Shown: positions 41,580 through 51,794, counted from the first letter of the stretch. The stretch is 64,000 nt of DNA from Psychrobacter ciconiae (GCF_904846055.1 NZ_CAJGYV010000001.1:558001-622000); one strand, 5' to 3'. The notes: generated from the letters alone by a model not told the origin. Numbers and translations are program-made.

Positions 41580-42038
41580 CTAGAGCCGTTCGCGCGGTTT
41601 TTTGACCACATTGTTCATCGATGGCAGCCGTTTTAATAACAAAAAAAGCCATGTGTTGATGAATAAAAGCAGCAAAAAATCGCCAACATAAACCAAAATC
41701 TCACCAAAGCTGCCACCATAACTTCGGGTGAGCAGCACCACCCCACTTGCACCTAAATAAACAAGGGTAAACATGCTCGCCACAATGAGCGCATAAGGCG
41801 AGCGACCCTTAATAATCCACGGTGTCAAAATAAATGCCGGAATCAGCCAAAGCGCTTGCCAAGCAATGCCGCCTAACTTATCGGGATGATTGACATTTAA
41901 TATACTGATTAAAATAGGCAAGGCAAGCAGGCGAAACCCAAGCCAAGTCAGCCACGTTGCCATCAAGCGGCGACGCATGGCCGTGACAGGTTTTAGCAGT
42001 GATTTTGGCAAAGCTTGATTGGCGTTGGCAGTTGTCAT
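41580..42038 (-). CDS. DUF2069 domain-containing inner-membrane protein
   Basis: A 152-aa protein with four hydrophobic segments (LTWLGFRLLALPILISIL, IAWQALWLIPAFILTPWII, ALIVASMFTLVYLGASGVVLL, ILVYVGDFLLLLFINTWLFLLLK). The central GRSPYALIVASMFTLVY region fits DUF2069. It ends 4 bases from the convergent mntP stop and lies 56 bases after wrbA on the same strand, an arrangement seen in Acinetobacter relatives. The function is unknown. Confidence 0.85.
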   Translation of the reverse strand: MTTANANQALPKSLLKPVTAMRRRLMATWLTWLGFRLLALPILISILNVNHPDKLGGIAWQALWLIPAFILTPWIIKGRSPYALIVASMFTLVYLGASGVVLLTRSYGGSFGEILVYVGDFLLLLFINTWLFLLLKRLPSMNNVVKKPRERL

Positions 42039-42094
42039 GACGGCAAAGTATCCTTAACAGCGACAGTTTAAGACCAGCAAGTTAAAGTTAAAAG

Positions 42095-42724
42095 TCACGC
42101 GCTGATTTTACGGTTAAAATCGGCTTGCGCTAATGCCTTGGCGCTGATGGCTAAGCGGTAACCTTGTGCCACTGCCAGTTCGCGCTCATCACTTGATAGG
42201 GGTTGGTCGTGACTTACGCCGCTCACATGACTTGCACCATAAGGCGTGCCGCCGCGATGGGTTCGGTTCAATGCAGGCTCAGCATAAGGAATACCGACAA
42301 TCATCATGCCATGATGCATCAGCGGCAGCATCATGCTCAAAAGCGTCGTTTCTTGACCGCCGTGCATGGTACCGGTTGCGGTAAATACCGAAGCCGGCTT
42401 GTTTTGCAAATCTCCTGCCAGCCAAAGGGTTACCGTATTGTCCCAAAAGTATTTCATCGGCGCTGCCATATTGCCAAAGTGGGTCGGGCTACCAAGCGCA
42501 AGCCCTAAGCAGTCTTTTAAATCATCCATAGTGCAATATAAATCGCCCTCATCAGGAATCAACGGCTTTTGAGCGTGTGTTTCAGCGGCAACGGTTGACA
42601 CGGTGCGGATTTTGGCGCGAATTCCGGCATCCTCAATCCCTTGGGCGATGCTGTAGGCTAGCGCCTTGGTCGTACCGTGACCTGAGTAATAAAGTACCAA
42701 GATATAAGGCGCTTGACGGCTCAT
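42095..42724 (-). CDS. wrbA: NAD(P)H:quinone oxidoreductase, WrbA family
   Basis: FMN protein that reduces quinones by two electrons. The start at ATG 42724, with GGAG 5 bases upstream, gives 209 aa; upstream in-frame sequence is not protein-like. The FMN loop is YYSGHGTTKALA. LGLALGSPTHFGNMAAPMKYFWD and FTATGTMHGGQETTLLSM are WrbA hallmarks, and GIPYAEP, GGTPYGASHVSG follow. DUF2069 is the next gene. Confidence 0.93.
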   Translation of the reverse strand: MSRQAPYILVLYYSGHGTTKALAYSIAQGIEDAGIRAKIRTVSTVAAETHAQKPLIPDEGDLYCTMDDLKDCLGLALGSPTHFGNMAAPMKYFWDNTVTLWLAGDLQNKPASVFTATGTMHGGQETTLLSMMLPLMHHGMMIVGIPYAEPALNRTHRGGTPYGASHVSGVSHDQPLSSDERELAVAQGYRLAISAKALAQADFNRKISA

Positions 42725-43025
42725 TGTGACTCCTAAAATGATGATTACGGATATTACTGCCTGCCAAAGATGAAGCGCTTTATTATAAGCCACTTTTTAG
42801 CCTCTAAGGCAAAAGCTGCCCTGAAACCATACAAAATCCTTGAACGGGCTTACAAGCCAATTTTTGATTATCAGCGCTTGCGGATTTTGGCAAGCCTTGA
42901 GGCGACATTCACTGCATTTTGACACAAATATAGTGCTGATAGGAACACGATGATTTTGTAAACTGCAATCAACGCTCTTTAAATAAAACCAATAATAATA
43001 GCTTTTAGGATAAGAATTTGCCGAT
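42725..43025. other. Intergenic region between divergent wrbA and brkB-like genes
   Basis: About 300 bases with no supportable gene. It should contain promoters for both directions; TAGGATAAG near 43011 is probably the ribosome binding region of the next gene, but its distance from ATG 43026 is long. Confidence 0.35.
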
Positions 43026-44648
43026 ATGGAAAAATTACTGAACAAACTGCCCTTTGCCAAACAGCGCTGGTTTCAGTTTTTGCGCTTTTTGACCCGCCAT
43101 TTTATTGAGGATGATTGCCAACAAAAAGCGGCGTCGCTCACTTATACCACCATGCTGTCGATTGTACCGATTTTGACCGTCTTGTTGATGATTTTGTCGT
43201 CTGTTCCGGCGCTTGCGCAAGTTCGGGCGCAGATTTATGACGTCATTTACAGCAACTTATTGCCCTCATCAAGCTTGCAGGTGAGCCAATATATCAACAG
43301 CTTTGCTGAAAAGTCATCAAACCTGACCATCGTTGGGGTTGGGGCGCTGTTTGTAACCACGATTATGACGCTGACCACCATTGAGCGCGCCTTTAACCAA
43401 ATCTGGCGCGTTGAAGATAAATCCGGCGGCATGAAAAGCATTTTGCGCTATTGGGCGATTGTGACCCTTGGACCTTTGGTTCTTGGGACCGCGTTTATCG
43501 TCTCAAGTACCGTTCAAAGCTTAAGCTTTTTAAACAAAGAAATTGCAGGATATGGCATTGATTGGGCATTTTGGGTTCAGATTATTTCCATTGCCGTGAC
43601 GGTAGCCGGATTTATCGCCATGTATTGGTTTATCCCAAAAGCGCGCGTTCCGGTGAAAAACGCGGCAATCGCCGGTGTCGTGGTTGCGGTGATTTTTGAG
43701 CTGATGCGCCATTTATTTGGCACGATTATGACCAACTTTACCAGTTACGAAGCCATTTATGGGGCATTTGCTGCGCTGCCAATTTTTTTACTTTGGATTT
43801 ATTTGTCGTGGAATTTAATTTTATTAGGCGTTGAAATCAGTTATACCTTGACGATTTTTGAAACCAAAGAAGTCTATCCGCGCCATCCGCTCCTAAGCCT
43901 GCTTGATATGCTCAACCTCGTTTATAGCTACCATGTTCGCGGTCAATCGGTGAGTGAGCAAGAGCTTCGCAACGTCCTTGGTCGTAAGGAGCTGCCAAAA
44001 TGGTACACCTATATCAACTATCTAAAAGACAGCAAGCTGATCACAGCAACGGAGGACGACAACTATGTGCTTAAGCGCAATTTGAGCAACATGACCCTTT
44101 GGGAGTTTTATAAAACTTTGCCGTATCCCTTGCCAATTAAAGATGAATTGGACGAAATGAAAGGTCAGCATAAAGAGCCGTGGTTAAGTCTTTTGGTTCA
44201 GCGCTTTGAAAATACTGAAAAATGCGCCCGCAATCAATTAGACGTGCCGCTTGCTGCCATCTTTGCTCACAGTCAGCCGCGCAAAAAAGCCACCGGCTAT
44301 AGTGATTCTGCAAAAAAACCGCACAGCGACAAGCTGTTTGACCAAGAAGGTAATCGTCAAACCACCGCTGAGCCTCATCAAACCGCATCTGTAGCAAAGT
44401 CCTATAAATTTGGCGATATTTTGCAAAAATCGGCTGTCAATGATAAGTCGGAGTCTGAAACAAAAGACAACTCAACAACCGCGTCAAAAGATAACTTTGA
44501 CCCTGCCCCTTTTGACAAAGACAGCGACAAAGAATACGACCACAACGACAATGAGATTTTGATCCCTGATGATGTGTTCAGTCAGGATGCTGCCAAAGAA
44601 AAAGACAATCTCATCACCGAAGCGGATAACCCAAATCGCAAAGAATAA
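43026..44648 (+). CDS. YihY/BrkB family inner-membrane protein with a long acidic tail
   Basis: The 540-aa protein has a BrkB (once misnamed RNase BN) core in its first ~285 residues: HFIEDDCQQKAASLTYTTMLSIVPILTVLL, six hydrophobic segments, IWRVEDKSGG, FIPKARVPVKNAAIAGVVVAV, and AIYGAFAALPIFLLWIYLSWNLILLGVEISY. A winged-helix-like region follows (residues ~290-380). The last ~130 residues are hydrophilic, rich in Asp, Lys, Asn and Ser, and probably disordered. The family's function is not settled. The tail is longer than in most relatives I can recall. Confidence 0.88.
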   Translation: MEKLLNKLPFAKQRWFQFLRFLTRHFIEDDCQQKAASLTYTTMLSIVPILTVLLMILSSVPALAQVRAQIYDVIYSNLLPSSSLQVSQYINSFAEKSSNLTIVGVGALFVTTIMTLTTIERAFNQIWRVEDKSGGMKSILRYWAIVTLGPLVLGTAFIVSSTVQSLSFLNKEIAGYGIDWAFWVQIISIAVTVAGFIAMYWFIPKARVPVKNAAIAGVVVAVIFELMRHLFGTIMTNFTSYEAIYGAFAALPIFLLWIYLSWNLILLGVEISYTLTIFETKEVYPRHPLLSLLDMLNLVYSYHVRGQSVSEQELRNVLGRKELPKWYTYINYLKDSKLITATEDDNYVLKRNLSNMTLWEFYKTLPYPLPIKDELDEMKGQHKEPWLSLLVQRFENTEKCARNQLDVPLAAIFAHSQPRKKATGYSDSAKKPHSDKLFDQEGNRQTTAEPHQTASVAKSYKFGDILQKSAVNDKSESETKDNSTTASKDNFDPAPFDKDSDKEYDHNDNEILIPDDVFSQDAAKEKDNLITEADNPNRKE

Positions 44649-44677
44649 GGCTTGAAAACTTTTAAAAGCTGACACTA

Positions 44678-44707
44678 AAAAAGGTCTGAACTATAGCAGA
44701 CCTTTTT
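44678..44707. terminator. Terminator between convergent brkB-like and DUF2127 genes
   Basis: Arms AAAAAGGTCTG and CAGACCTTTTT flank an 8-base loop. The hairpin overlaps the last codons of the DUF2127 gene and follows the brkB-like stop by 30 bases. Confidence 0.82.
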
Positions 44708-45176
44708 GCTTCATATGGCGATAAACCACCACCACAATCACCACGTTTAACAATAGTATGGCAAGCTTAAACCAATCAAAAGGGCTGATGATTAAATAGT
44801 AGATTTCAACCGGAATAAATATTCCATAGCCCAATACGCTAAACCAATATGCCCAAGTTTTATCTTTCCAAAGCCCATAGGCTTCTAAAAAACGAATGCT
44901 GGCATAAAAAATAATCATCAATAAAAACAGTGACCAGTTTTGACTGGCCTTTTGGGCAATGGCAACCGCGCTTTCAACTTGCGGGGCGAGAAGTTTGCCA
45001 AAATAGTGCTGCCATGTGGTAGTGGCGCTAGCAAGCCAGTGCTCAAGATCACGATGCCAATACCAAAGTGCCGCCGCTCCCAAAAGCGCCCCAATGCCCT
45101 TGACAATCTCGTAAATGGCAACGGCTTTGATGGCTTCGCTTGACTTTTGGGCACTTGACGGCGGCAGATTAGCCAA
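44691..45176 (-). CDS. DUF2127 domain-containing membrane protein
   Basis: A 161-aa protein with hydrophobic segments in the DUF2127 pattern: AIKAVAIYEIVKGIGALLGAAALW, a helix in the middle (LFLLMIIFYASIRFLEAYGLWK), WAYWFSVLGYGIFIPVEIYYLI and LAILLLNVVIVVVVYRHMK. The motif RFLEAYGLWKDKTWAYW is the most conserved part. The start overlaps the end of the pyrC' gene by 8 bases, so it is probably in the pyr operon. The function is unknown. Confidence 0.82.
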   Translation of the reverse strand: MANLPPSSAQKSSEAIKAVAIYEIVKGIGALLGAAALWYWHRDLEHWLASATTTWQHYFGKLLAPQVESAVAIAQKASQNWSLFLLMIIFYASIRFLEAYGLWKDKTWAYWFSVLGYGIFIPVEIYYLIISPFDWFKLAILLLNVVIVVVVYRHMKQKGLL

Positions 45177-46407
45177 AGAAAGTCTCCACCACGCGGCCGG
45201 TTAACTGCTGACCAAAAAATGGCGTGTTTTTACCGTTTGATGCCATCGTGTCGTCATTGACTTGCCAAACAAGATTGGGGTCAACTAAGACTGCGCCGCC
45301 CACTTTTTCATATTGCGCTTCAATTCCGGCGATTTTGGCAGGGTTTAAGCAGATTTTAGTGACCAACTCATCAAGGGTGAGCACCTCATCGCGAACCAAT
45401 TGGCAAGCCAGCGCCATAAAGGTATCAAAGTTTGAGATTCCGGCGGTGCATTCGGCAAACGGTGCTTTTTTTGCGGTGCCGTTAAGCGGCTCATGATGAC
45501 TACAAATGGCGTCAATCGTGCCGTCTTTTAGTCCTTTTAATAGCGCTTGTTGGTCCGTGTTACTGCGCAGCGGCGGCAGCACGTAGGCAAGCGCGTTAAA
45601 ACCTTCTAAATTGTCATCGGTCAGATACAACTGATGCATGGCAACATCACAGGTAACCGGAAGTCCTTTATTTTTTGCCCAGCGCATCAGCTCAACCGAG
45701 GACTTACAAGTCAGTTGACTAAAATGCGCGGCGATTCCGGTTTCCTCAACCATAAGTAATTGCGTGGATAAGGCAACGGTCTCAGCAATCCAAGGGATAC
45801 CTTGCAGCCCATGATAGGAAGCAATGTAGCCTTCATGAGCCACGCCGTTATTGGATAAGCTTGGCTCATCGGGATAAAAAAACACTTTCATGCCAAAGGT
45901 TGCTGCATACTCTAACGTTCGTAGCAGTACCAAATCATTGGCAAATGGCTGACGGGCATTGGAGACGGCAATACAGCCACCTTTTTTCAGCCCTGCAATA
46001 TTGGCAGGTCGCTCACCTTCAAGACCGGCTGTGAGCGCCCCTAAAATGTGCAAATAAATGCCGCCATCTTCAAGCGCGCGCTCGCGAAGTCCTTTTAATA
46101 GCGAGCCATTTTCTAAAACAGGCGTGGTATCGGGTGGAATCACCACATGCAAAAAGCCATTATCGCGCGCGGCATGACCTTCAGAAATCAGCGTGCCATG
46201 CTGCTGCTGACCGGGCTCACGAAGGCGCGCGCACAAATCAACCAGCGGTGGTAACAACCAAAAGGCGTCTTTAGTGTTGTCTGAGTTGTCATTATTTACT
46301 TGGTTTAAAGTGACTTGGTTTAATGTCGCCAGTTTTTCTTGAGCAGGTTTGGTGAGGGCATTTTCAAAAGCGCTTGGCAGTAAATCTATATAAGTTTGGG
46401 CAGTCAT
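45169..46407 (-). CDS. pyrX: Dihydroorotase-like protein PyrC' (probably non-catalytic partner of PyrB)
   Basis: A 412-aa amidohydrolase-fold protein. The site that reads D-x-H-x-H-L-R-E-P-G in active dihydroorotases is D57-L-C59-A-R61-L-R-E-P-G here, so both metal-binding His are gone. The lysine and later His positions are also poorly kept, although SHHEPLNG remains. In Pseudomonas a similarly degenerate protein lies beside pyrB and is needed to assemble active aspartate carbamoyltransferase; I infer the same role. The pyrB stop is 50 bases upstream. An active dihydroorotase must be encoded elsewhere. Confidence 0.88.
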   Translation of the reverse strand: MTAQTYIDLLPSAFENALTKPAQEKLATLNQVTLNQVNNDNSDNTKDAFWLLPPLVDLCARLREPGQQQHGTLISEGHAARDNGFLHVVIPPDTTPVLENGSLLKGLRERALEDGGIYLHILGALTAGLEGERPANIAGLKKGGCIAVSNARQPFANDLVLLRTLEYAATFGMKVFFYPDEPSLSNNGVAHEGYIASYHGLQGIPWIAETVALSTQLLMVEETGIAAHFSQLTCKSSVELMRWAKNKGLPVTCDVAMHQLYLTDDNLEGFNALAYVLPPLRSNTDQQALLKGLKDGTIDAICSHHEPLNGTAKKAPFAECTAGISNFDTFMALACQLVRDEVLTLDELVTKICLNPAKIAGIEAQYEKVGGAVLVDPNLVWQVNDDTMASNGKNTPFFGQQLTGRVVETFFG

Positions 46408-46457
46408 GAGCAGTTACCATAAAAATTGGGAGCAAACAAAATAAAAGCGCAGATAAA

Positions 46458-47546
46458 TTAACGCGCCGCTTGGTGGTCGCGCTGACCTTGCATCGCAAGT
46501 GACAATACCGCCATTCGAATGGCAATGCCATTATTCACTTGCTGCAAAATCACCGACTGCGCGCCGTCCGCCACGCTTGAGGCAATTTCAACACCGCGAT
46601 TCATAGGACCTGGGTGCATCACTAGCGCATCTGGTTTTGCCAATGCCAAGCGCTCAGGGGTAATGCCGTACTGTTTATAATACTCACTTGATGAGGACAA
46701 TAGCGGCGAGCCAATGCGCTCATTTTGAATGCGCAGTCCCATCACCACATCACAATCGACAAGCCCTGCCTCCATCGTTTCAAACACTTGAACGCCAAAG
46801 CGCTCAATGCCTTTTGGCAACAAAGTTTTAGGGGCAATCACGCGAATGTCTTTAACCCCAAGCGTTTGTAGCGCGCTAATGTCTGAGCGCGCAACCCGCG
46901 AGTGCTTAATATCACCGATAATTGCCACTGACAAGTCCTCAAACGGTCTTGGCATGGAGCGGTGAATGGTCAACATATCAAGCATCCCTTGGGTTGGATG
47001 CGCATGCCAGCCGTCGCCGCCATTAATAATAGCGATATCGGGGGTCACTTCCGTCGCCATAAAATGCGCCGCGCCCGAGGCTGAATGACGAACCACAAAA
47101 ATATCGGCGGTCATTGCCTGCAAATTCCAAAGCGTATCACGAAGGCTTTCACCCTTTTGGGTGCTTGAGCGCGCAATATCAATGTTAATGACGTTTGCCC
47201 CCAAACGCTTTTCGGCAACCTCAAAAGTCGTTCGCGTCCGCGTTGATGGCTCAAAAAACAGATTCATCACCGTGCAGCCTTCAAGCTCAGGGCGGTCAAC
47301 CAATTGTCCATTAGCATCAAAAAAGGTCTCAGCTTTGGCAATAATCGCTTTGAGCTGCGCTTGATTTAACCCCTCAACGCCCAAAAAGTGACGAATGCTG
47401 CCGTCCTCATTCAGCTGAGGTCGGCTTAGTGACGCGTTGAGCCGCTCATGGATGGTGCTTGGGTCAATTTTGGCGAAATCCGGCGCCAAAGTCCGAGCAA
47501 TCGAGGGGTTCGTATTTGAAGGGTCAAGGTTTTGGTCTGTTGGCAT
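46458..47546 (-). CDS. pyrB: Aspartate carbamoyltransferase catalytic subunit
   Basis: Joins carbamoyl phosphate and aspartate in pyrimidine biosynthesis. The start at ATG 47546 has AGGCGA upstream and gives 362 aa; the upstream in-frame extension is hydrophobic and unlikely. [13 protein letters not shown] is the carbamoyl-phosphate loop. Then come [35 protein letters not shown] and [10 protein letters not shown], and [13 protein letters not shown] near the end. The N-terminal ~45 residues are extra, as in other PyrB proteins that pair with PyrC'. pyrC' and DUF2127 follow. Confidence 0.95.
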   Translation of the reverse strand: MPTDQNLDPSNTNPSIARTLAPDFAKIDPSTIHERLNASLSRPQLNEDGSIRHFLGVEGLNQAQLKAIIAKAETFFDANGQLVDRPELEGCTVMNLFFEPSTRTRTTFEVAEKRLGANVINIDIARSSTQKGESLRDTLWNLQAMTADIFVVRHSASGAAHFMATEVTPDIAIINGGDGWHAHPTQGMLDMLTIHRSMPRPFEDLSVAIIGDIKHSRVARSDISALQTLGVKDIRVIAPKTLLPKGIERFGVQVFETMEAGLVDCDVVMGLRIQNERIGSPLLSSSSEYYKQYGITPERLALAKPDALVMHPGPMNRGVEIASSVADGAQSVILQQVNNGIAIRMAVLSLAMQGQRDHQAAR

Positions 47547-47850
47547 GGAAGTTCGCCTTTTTGGTTGGCAAAAAATAAGGATAACTAGCGCTAATGATAA
47601 ATAGTGAAGCAATAAGGCAATCAGCGACTTTTCGCCGTGCATTTGCTACAATTTAGCGAAATTAATCTCATAGACCGCGTGCTACAAAAATCTGCGCCAA
47701 TTTGCCATACGATTTATCATTTTAGCTATAGTTTAGCTGATTTTGACCCTAGGACAAAGCGGCTGCCACGGCTAATTTTAGTTTTGCTGATAATCAGTAG
47801 CGTTACCCCGCCGCGCCATGAGTCTAGAACAACCACCCTTAGGAAAATTT

Positions 47851-48852
47851 ATGACCACCCTCAGCCAATATTTATTAAACAATTCCAGCAACAGCGCTGT
47901 TAACGACGTCATTACCACCATCACCGAAGTTGGTAAAAATATTTCAAACTTACTTAAAAAAGGCGCGCTTGCCGATATTTTAGGTGAAGCCGGCAACCAA
48001 AACGTTCAAGGCGAAGACCAAAAAAAGCTGGACGTTCTTGCTAACGACTTACTGCTTGACGCGCTTACTCAAAACAAGCACTGCGCAGGCGTCGCTTCAG
48101 AAGAGCTTGATGACGCGACCCCCGCCAATAATAATGGCGACTTGCTTGTGCTCTTTGATCCGCTTGATGGCTCATCAAACATTGACATTAATATGGCAGT
48201 TGGAACGATTTTCTCGATTTTGCCTTATCAAAACCAAGGTCAACAAAGCCAAAATAGCGACTTTTTGCAAGCCGGCAATCAGCAATTGGCAGCAGGATAT
48301 CTGCTTTATGGCACCTCGACCATGCTTGCTTTAACCGTCAATGACAACGTTGCTATGTTTAGCCTTGACCCTGACAATAATAAGTTTGTGTTAATTAACG
48401 AGCGTGTTCAAATTGCCGCGGATACCAAAGAATATGCGATTAACAGCTCCAACTACCGCTACTGGCAAGCACCGATGCAGCAATATATCGATGAGCTGAT
48501 TGCTGGAAAAGCGGGGGTTCGCGGTCGTGATTTTAATACGCGCTGGGTGGCTGCCATGGTGGGCGACGTTCACCGCATTTTGTGTCGTGGTGGTATTTTC
48601 ACTTATCCCTTTGACACCAAAGACCCTAACAAAGCCGGAAAATTGCGCTTGATGTATGAAGCTAATCCAATGAGCCTGCTGATTGAACGCGCAGGTGGCG
48701 GCGCAACCGATGCCATCAAACGCATTTTGGACATTGAGCCTACTGACATCCATCAGCGCGTTCCGGTCGTTTTAGGCAGCAAAAATGAAGTGGACTATGT
48801 GAAAAACCTTCATCTTAATTCACAAAATGAGCAACAAGGCGAAACTAAGTAA
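47851..48852 (+). CDS. fbp: Fructose-1,6-bisphosphatase, class 1
   Basis: Removes the 1-phosphate from fructose 1,6-bisphosphate in gluconeogenesis. ATG 47851 with AGGA upstream gives 333 aa. The metal and phosphate loop [24 protein letters not shown] (in adjacent parts) is intact; [21 protein letters not shown], and [33 protein letters not shown] complete the class-1 signature. Its stop overlaps the next start (TAATG). A 304-base gap separates it from pyrB and should hold divergent promoters. Confidence 0.96.
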   Translation: MTTLSQYLLNNSSNSAVNDVITTITEVGKNISNLLKKGALADILGEAGNQNVQGEDQKKLDVLANDLLLDALTQNKHCAGVASEELDDATPANNNGDLLVLFDPLDGSSNIDINMAVGTIFSILPYQNQGQQSQNSDFLQAGNQQLAAGYLLYGTSTMLALTVNDNVAMFSLDPDNNKFVLINERVQIAADTKEYAINSSNYRYWQAPMQQYIDELIAGKAGVRGRDFNTRWVAAMVGDVHRILCRGGIFTYPFDTKDPNKAGKLRLMYEANPMSLLIERAGGGATDAIKRILDIEPTDIHQRVPVVLGSKNEVDYVKNLHLNSQNEQQGETK

Positions 48853-49652
48853 TGACTCCTTTTGCCTTTGAGCAGATATCTTCGGATAAAAACCCTGCCG
48901 TCAAGCGTGTCAAAGCGCTGCTTTCCCAATCAAGGCAGCGCAAAAAGCTTGGGCAAACCGTTCTTGAAGGCGCGCATTTGATTGAGGCTGCCATCACGAG
49001 CAAGACGCCTATTGAGCTTGTCATGCTTTCTGAGTCAATGCATCATCATAGCGAGGTGCAAGCGCTGTTAAGCCGTCTAGCAGAGTCAACCCCAGTGCTG
49101 ACCTTGACCGACACGCTTTATAGCAGTATTAAAACGCTTGGAACGGGAATTGATATCTTAGCGGTAATTGATATTCCAACGCCAACGCTTGGCGATATTC
49201 ATGACGACTGCTTGATTTTAAATGATGTTCAAGACAGTGGCAATGTTGGCGCGCTCCTTAGAACCGCCGCCGCAGTTGGCGTCAGCACAGTGATTTGTAC
49301 TACTCAAACTGCGCAAGCGTGGTCACCAAAGACGCTACGGGCTGGCATGGGAGCGCAGTTTTCATTGACCATTTTTGAAGGCGTGAGCGTTGATGAGGTG
49401 TTAACTTCTGTCAAAGTACCACTATTAGCAACCAGCTCACACACTCAAACGCTTATTTATGATTATGACTTAACTACCCCTGTCGCTTGGGTAATGGGAC
49501 ATGAAGGTCAAGGCGTTGATGGCGCTTTTTTGCAAAAAGCTGCTGCCATTGCCCTACCTCAACCAAACGGTCAAGAAAGCTTAAATGTTGCCATCGCAGG
49601 CTCACTTTGCCTTTATGAAACGCTGCGTCAGCGCAGATATAGTGGTAAATAA
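48852..49652 (+). CDS. TrmH/SpoU family RNA methyltransferase
   Basis: A 266-aa SPOUT methyltransferase, 2'-O-methylating an rRNA or tRNA. The N-terminal substrate-binding domain is followed by motif 1 (LNDVQDSGNVGALLRTAAAVG), motif 2 (WVMGHEGQGVDGAFL) and motif 3 (ALPQPNGQESLNVAIAGSLCLYE). The trefoil-knot region is complete. It overlaps fbp by one base, so the two are translationally coupled. RlmB-like is possible, but the exact target cannot be assigned. Confidence 0.88.
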   Translation: MTPFAFEQISSDKNPAVKRVKALLSQSRQRKKLGQTVLEGAHLIEAAITSKTPIELVMLSESMHHHSEVQALLSRLAESTPVLTLTDTLYSSIKTLGTGIDILAVIDIPTPTLGDIHDDCLILNDVQDSGNVGALLRTAAAVGVSTVICTTQTAQAWSPKTLRAGMGAQFSLTIFEGVSVDEVLTSVKVPLLATSSHTQTLIYDYDLTTPVAWVMGHEGQGVDGAFLQKAAAIALPQPNGQESLNVAIAGSLCLYETLRQRRYSGK

Positions 49653-49701
49653 TATAACTATAGATAAACCATACTTTAACCGCCTGATTTTAACGCTAAT
49701 A

Positions 49702-49730
49702 AAAAACCCGCTAATGATTGGCGGGTTTTT
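49702..49730. terminator. Terminator between convergent SpoU and etfA genes
   Basis: AAAAACCCGC pairs with GCGGGTTTTT across a 9-base loop; both flanks are A/T runs. It serves the fbp–spoU transcript and probably etfBA. Confidence 0.87.
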
Positions 49731-49758
49731 TATGGTAGCTATTTTTATAAAACAAGGT

Positions 49759-50694
49759 TTAAATTTTACTGGTCAACTCAGGAAGCACGTTAAACAAATC
49801 GCCTTCTAAATAGTAATCCGCAACACTTGCAATCGGTGATTCTGGGTCATTGTTAATCGCCACAATCACTTTGGAGTCTTTCATCCCTGCCAAGTGCTGA
49901 ATGGCTCCTGAAATACCAGCGGCAATGTACAAGTCAGGGGCAACGATTTTACCAGTCTGTCCGACTTGCATATCGTTTGGCACGTAACCTGCGTCAACCG
50001 CCGCGCGCGATGCGCCAACTGCTGCGCCAAGCTTATCGGCGAGTGGGTCGATATATTTTTCAAAGTTTTCAGTGCTGCCAAGCGCGCGACCACCAGACAC
50101 CACGATGCTTGCAGAAGTCAATTCCGGACGGTCTGATTTTGCCATCTCTTCGCTGACAAACTGAGAGTTGCCGGCATCTTGAACGTCATCAAGCGCTTCA
50201 ATACTTGCCGTGCCGCCTTCATCTGCTACCGCATCAAACGTGGTGGTTCGAACTGTTACCACGATTTTGCTTTCTGACGTTTGCACCGTTGCGGTCGCGT
50301 TACCTGCATAAATTGGACGCTTAAAGGTAGTGGCATCAACCACTGCGGTGATGTCAGAAACCATGCTCACATCTAACAATGCTGCCACGCGCGGCATAAA
50401 GTTTTTGCCCGTTGTCGTTGCTGCTGCGACCACATGACTATAGTCACCGCCTGCCACATCGCTAACCAGCAGCGCAATATTTTCTGCCATTTGGTGCTCA
50501 TAAACGGCATTGTCCGCCACTAAAACCTTGCTCACGCCTGCAGCTTTTGTGACCTCTTCAGCAACTGCGCCAACATTGCTGCCAGCAACCAACACATGGA
50601 CGTCATCGCCCATTTGCTTTGCCGCTGCAATGGTGTTGAGCGTTGCTTTTTTTAAGCTGGCATTATCATGCTCAGCGTATACCAAAATTGCCAT
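49759..50694 (-). CDS. etfA: Electron transfer flavoprotein alpha subunit
   Basis: Carries electrons from acyl-CoA and other dehydrogenases to ETF-ubiquinone oxidoreductase. The 311-aa protein has the N-terminal nucleotide-fold domain (MAILVYAEHDNASLKKATLNT) and a C-terminal FAD domain with SGGRALGSTENF, GASRAAVDAGYV, GQTGKIVAPDLYIAAGISGAIQH and INNDPESPI. An AAAGGA site precedes ATG 50694. It lies 59 bases after etfB on the same strand. Confidence 0.96.
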   Translation of the reverse strand: MAILVYAEHDNASLKKATLNTIAAAKQMGDDVHVLVAGSNVGAVAEEVTKAAGVSKVLVADNAVYEHQMAENIALLVSDVAGGDYSHVVAAATTTGKNFMPRVAALLDVSMVSDITAVVDATTFKRPIYAGNATATVQTSESKIVVTVRTTTFDAVADEGGTASIEALDDVQDAGNSQFVSEEMAKSDRPELTSASIVVSGGRALGSTENFEKYIDPLADKLGAAVGASRAAVDAGYVPNDMQVGQTGKIVAPDLYIAAGISGAIQHLAGMKDSKVIVAINNDPESPIASVADYYLEGDLFNVLPELTSKI

Positions 50695-50753
50695 TATTTT
50701 TGTCCTTTATTTTAAATTTATGACGATGAGAATAATGAGTTTTAAAAGCGTAA

Positions 50754-51503
50754 TTAAATCACTTTTGCTTCATTTTTAAGCTTATCAACCAATTCATCCA
50801 CAGAACCTACCTTAATTCCAGCTTTACGTTCAGCTGGTGGCTCAACTTGGATAATCTGCTGCTTTGAGGTCATATCTACCCCAAAATCGGCTGGCGTTTT
50901 TTCATCAAGTGGCTTTTTCTTTGCCTTCATAATGTTTGGTAGCTTGGCATAACGCGGCTCATTTAAGCGCAAGTCGGTAGTGATAATCGCCGGTAAATCA
51001 AGCGCTACGGTTTGGTGACCGCCATCGACTTCACGGGTAACTTTAACTGAGTTGCCCTCGACCACAACTTGGGATGCAAATGTTCCTTGCGGCGCGCCCA
51101 TTAACGCAGCTAGCATCTGACCGGTTTGGTTATTGTCATCATCAATGGCTTGTTTGCCCAGTAAAATAATATCCGTACCTTCGCTTTGGGCAATGGCTTT
51201 TAAAATTTTTGCCACTTGTAGCGGATAAGCTTTATCGTCAGTTTGTACCAATACGCCGCGGTCAGCACCAAGCGCTAACGCTGAACGGATTTGCTCTTGA
51301 GCTTCTTTTGGTCCGATGGAAGCGACGATAATCTCATCAATCACGCCAGCTTCTTTTAAGCGGACTGCTTCTTCAACCGCGATTTCATCAAAAGGGTTAA
51401 TCGACATCTTAGTATTGGTCAAATCTACCGCTGAGTGGTCTGCTTTCACTCGAACCTTTACGTTATAATCAACAACTCGCTTAACTGCGACTAATGCTTT
51501 CAT
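50754..51503 (-). CDS. etfB: Electron transfer flavoprotein beta subunit
   Basis: The 249-aa partner of Etf[21 protein letters not shown] is the typical start, with [16 protein letters not shown], the AMP-binding [22 protein letters not shown], and [21 protein letters not shown], the recognition-loop signature of the beta subunit. An AGAGGAAC site precedes the start. It forms an operon with etfA. The 436-base gap upstream holds only the csp terminator and no gene I can support. Confidence 0.96.
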   Translation of the reverse strand: MKALVAVKRVVDYNVKVRVKADHSAVDLTNTKMSINPFDEIAVEEAVRLKEAGVIDEIIVASIGPKEAQEQIRSALALGADRGVLVQTDDKAYPLQVAKILKAIAQSEGTDIILLGKQAIDDDNNQTGQMLAALMGAPQGTFASQVVVEGNSVKVTREVDGGHQTVALDLPAIITTDLRLNEPRYAKLPNIMKAKKKPLDEKTPADFGVDMTSKQQIIQVEPPAERKAGIKVGSVDELVDKLKNEAKVI

Positions 51504-51794
51504 AAGTTCCTCTTTTTTTTAATCGTAAAATAATGACCAAAGCCGCTAAACGCCTGTGTTATATTTTGTCTTGGTCATTTTAATAAAACCTGTCTCAAAC
51601 AATTATACAAAGCTTTCTTAGCTTTATCATCAATTGCGCTGACTTTATTAGACTCAACTATCTTGCGGCAGCCATCATCCAAGGTCAAGATAGCACCGTG
51701 AATATTGCGTCATAAATTTGTCACCATTTTTTAATATTTGCTGAATCGCCTTCTTAATATTGATGATTTATTCAATTATTATTTTCGTAATTGC

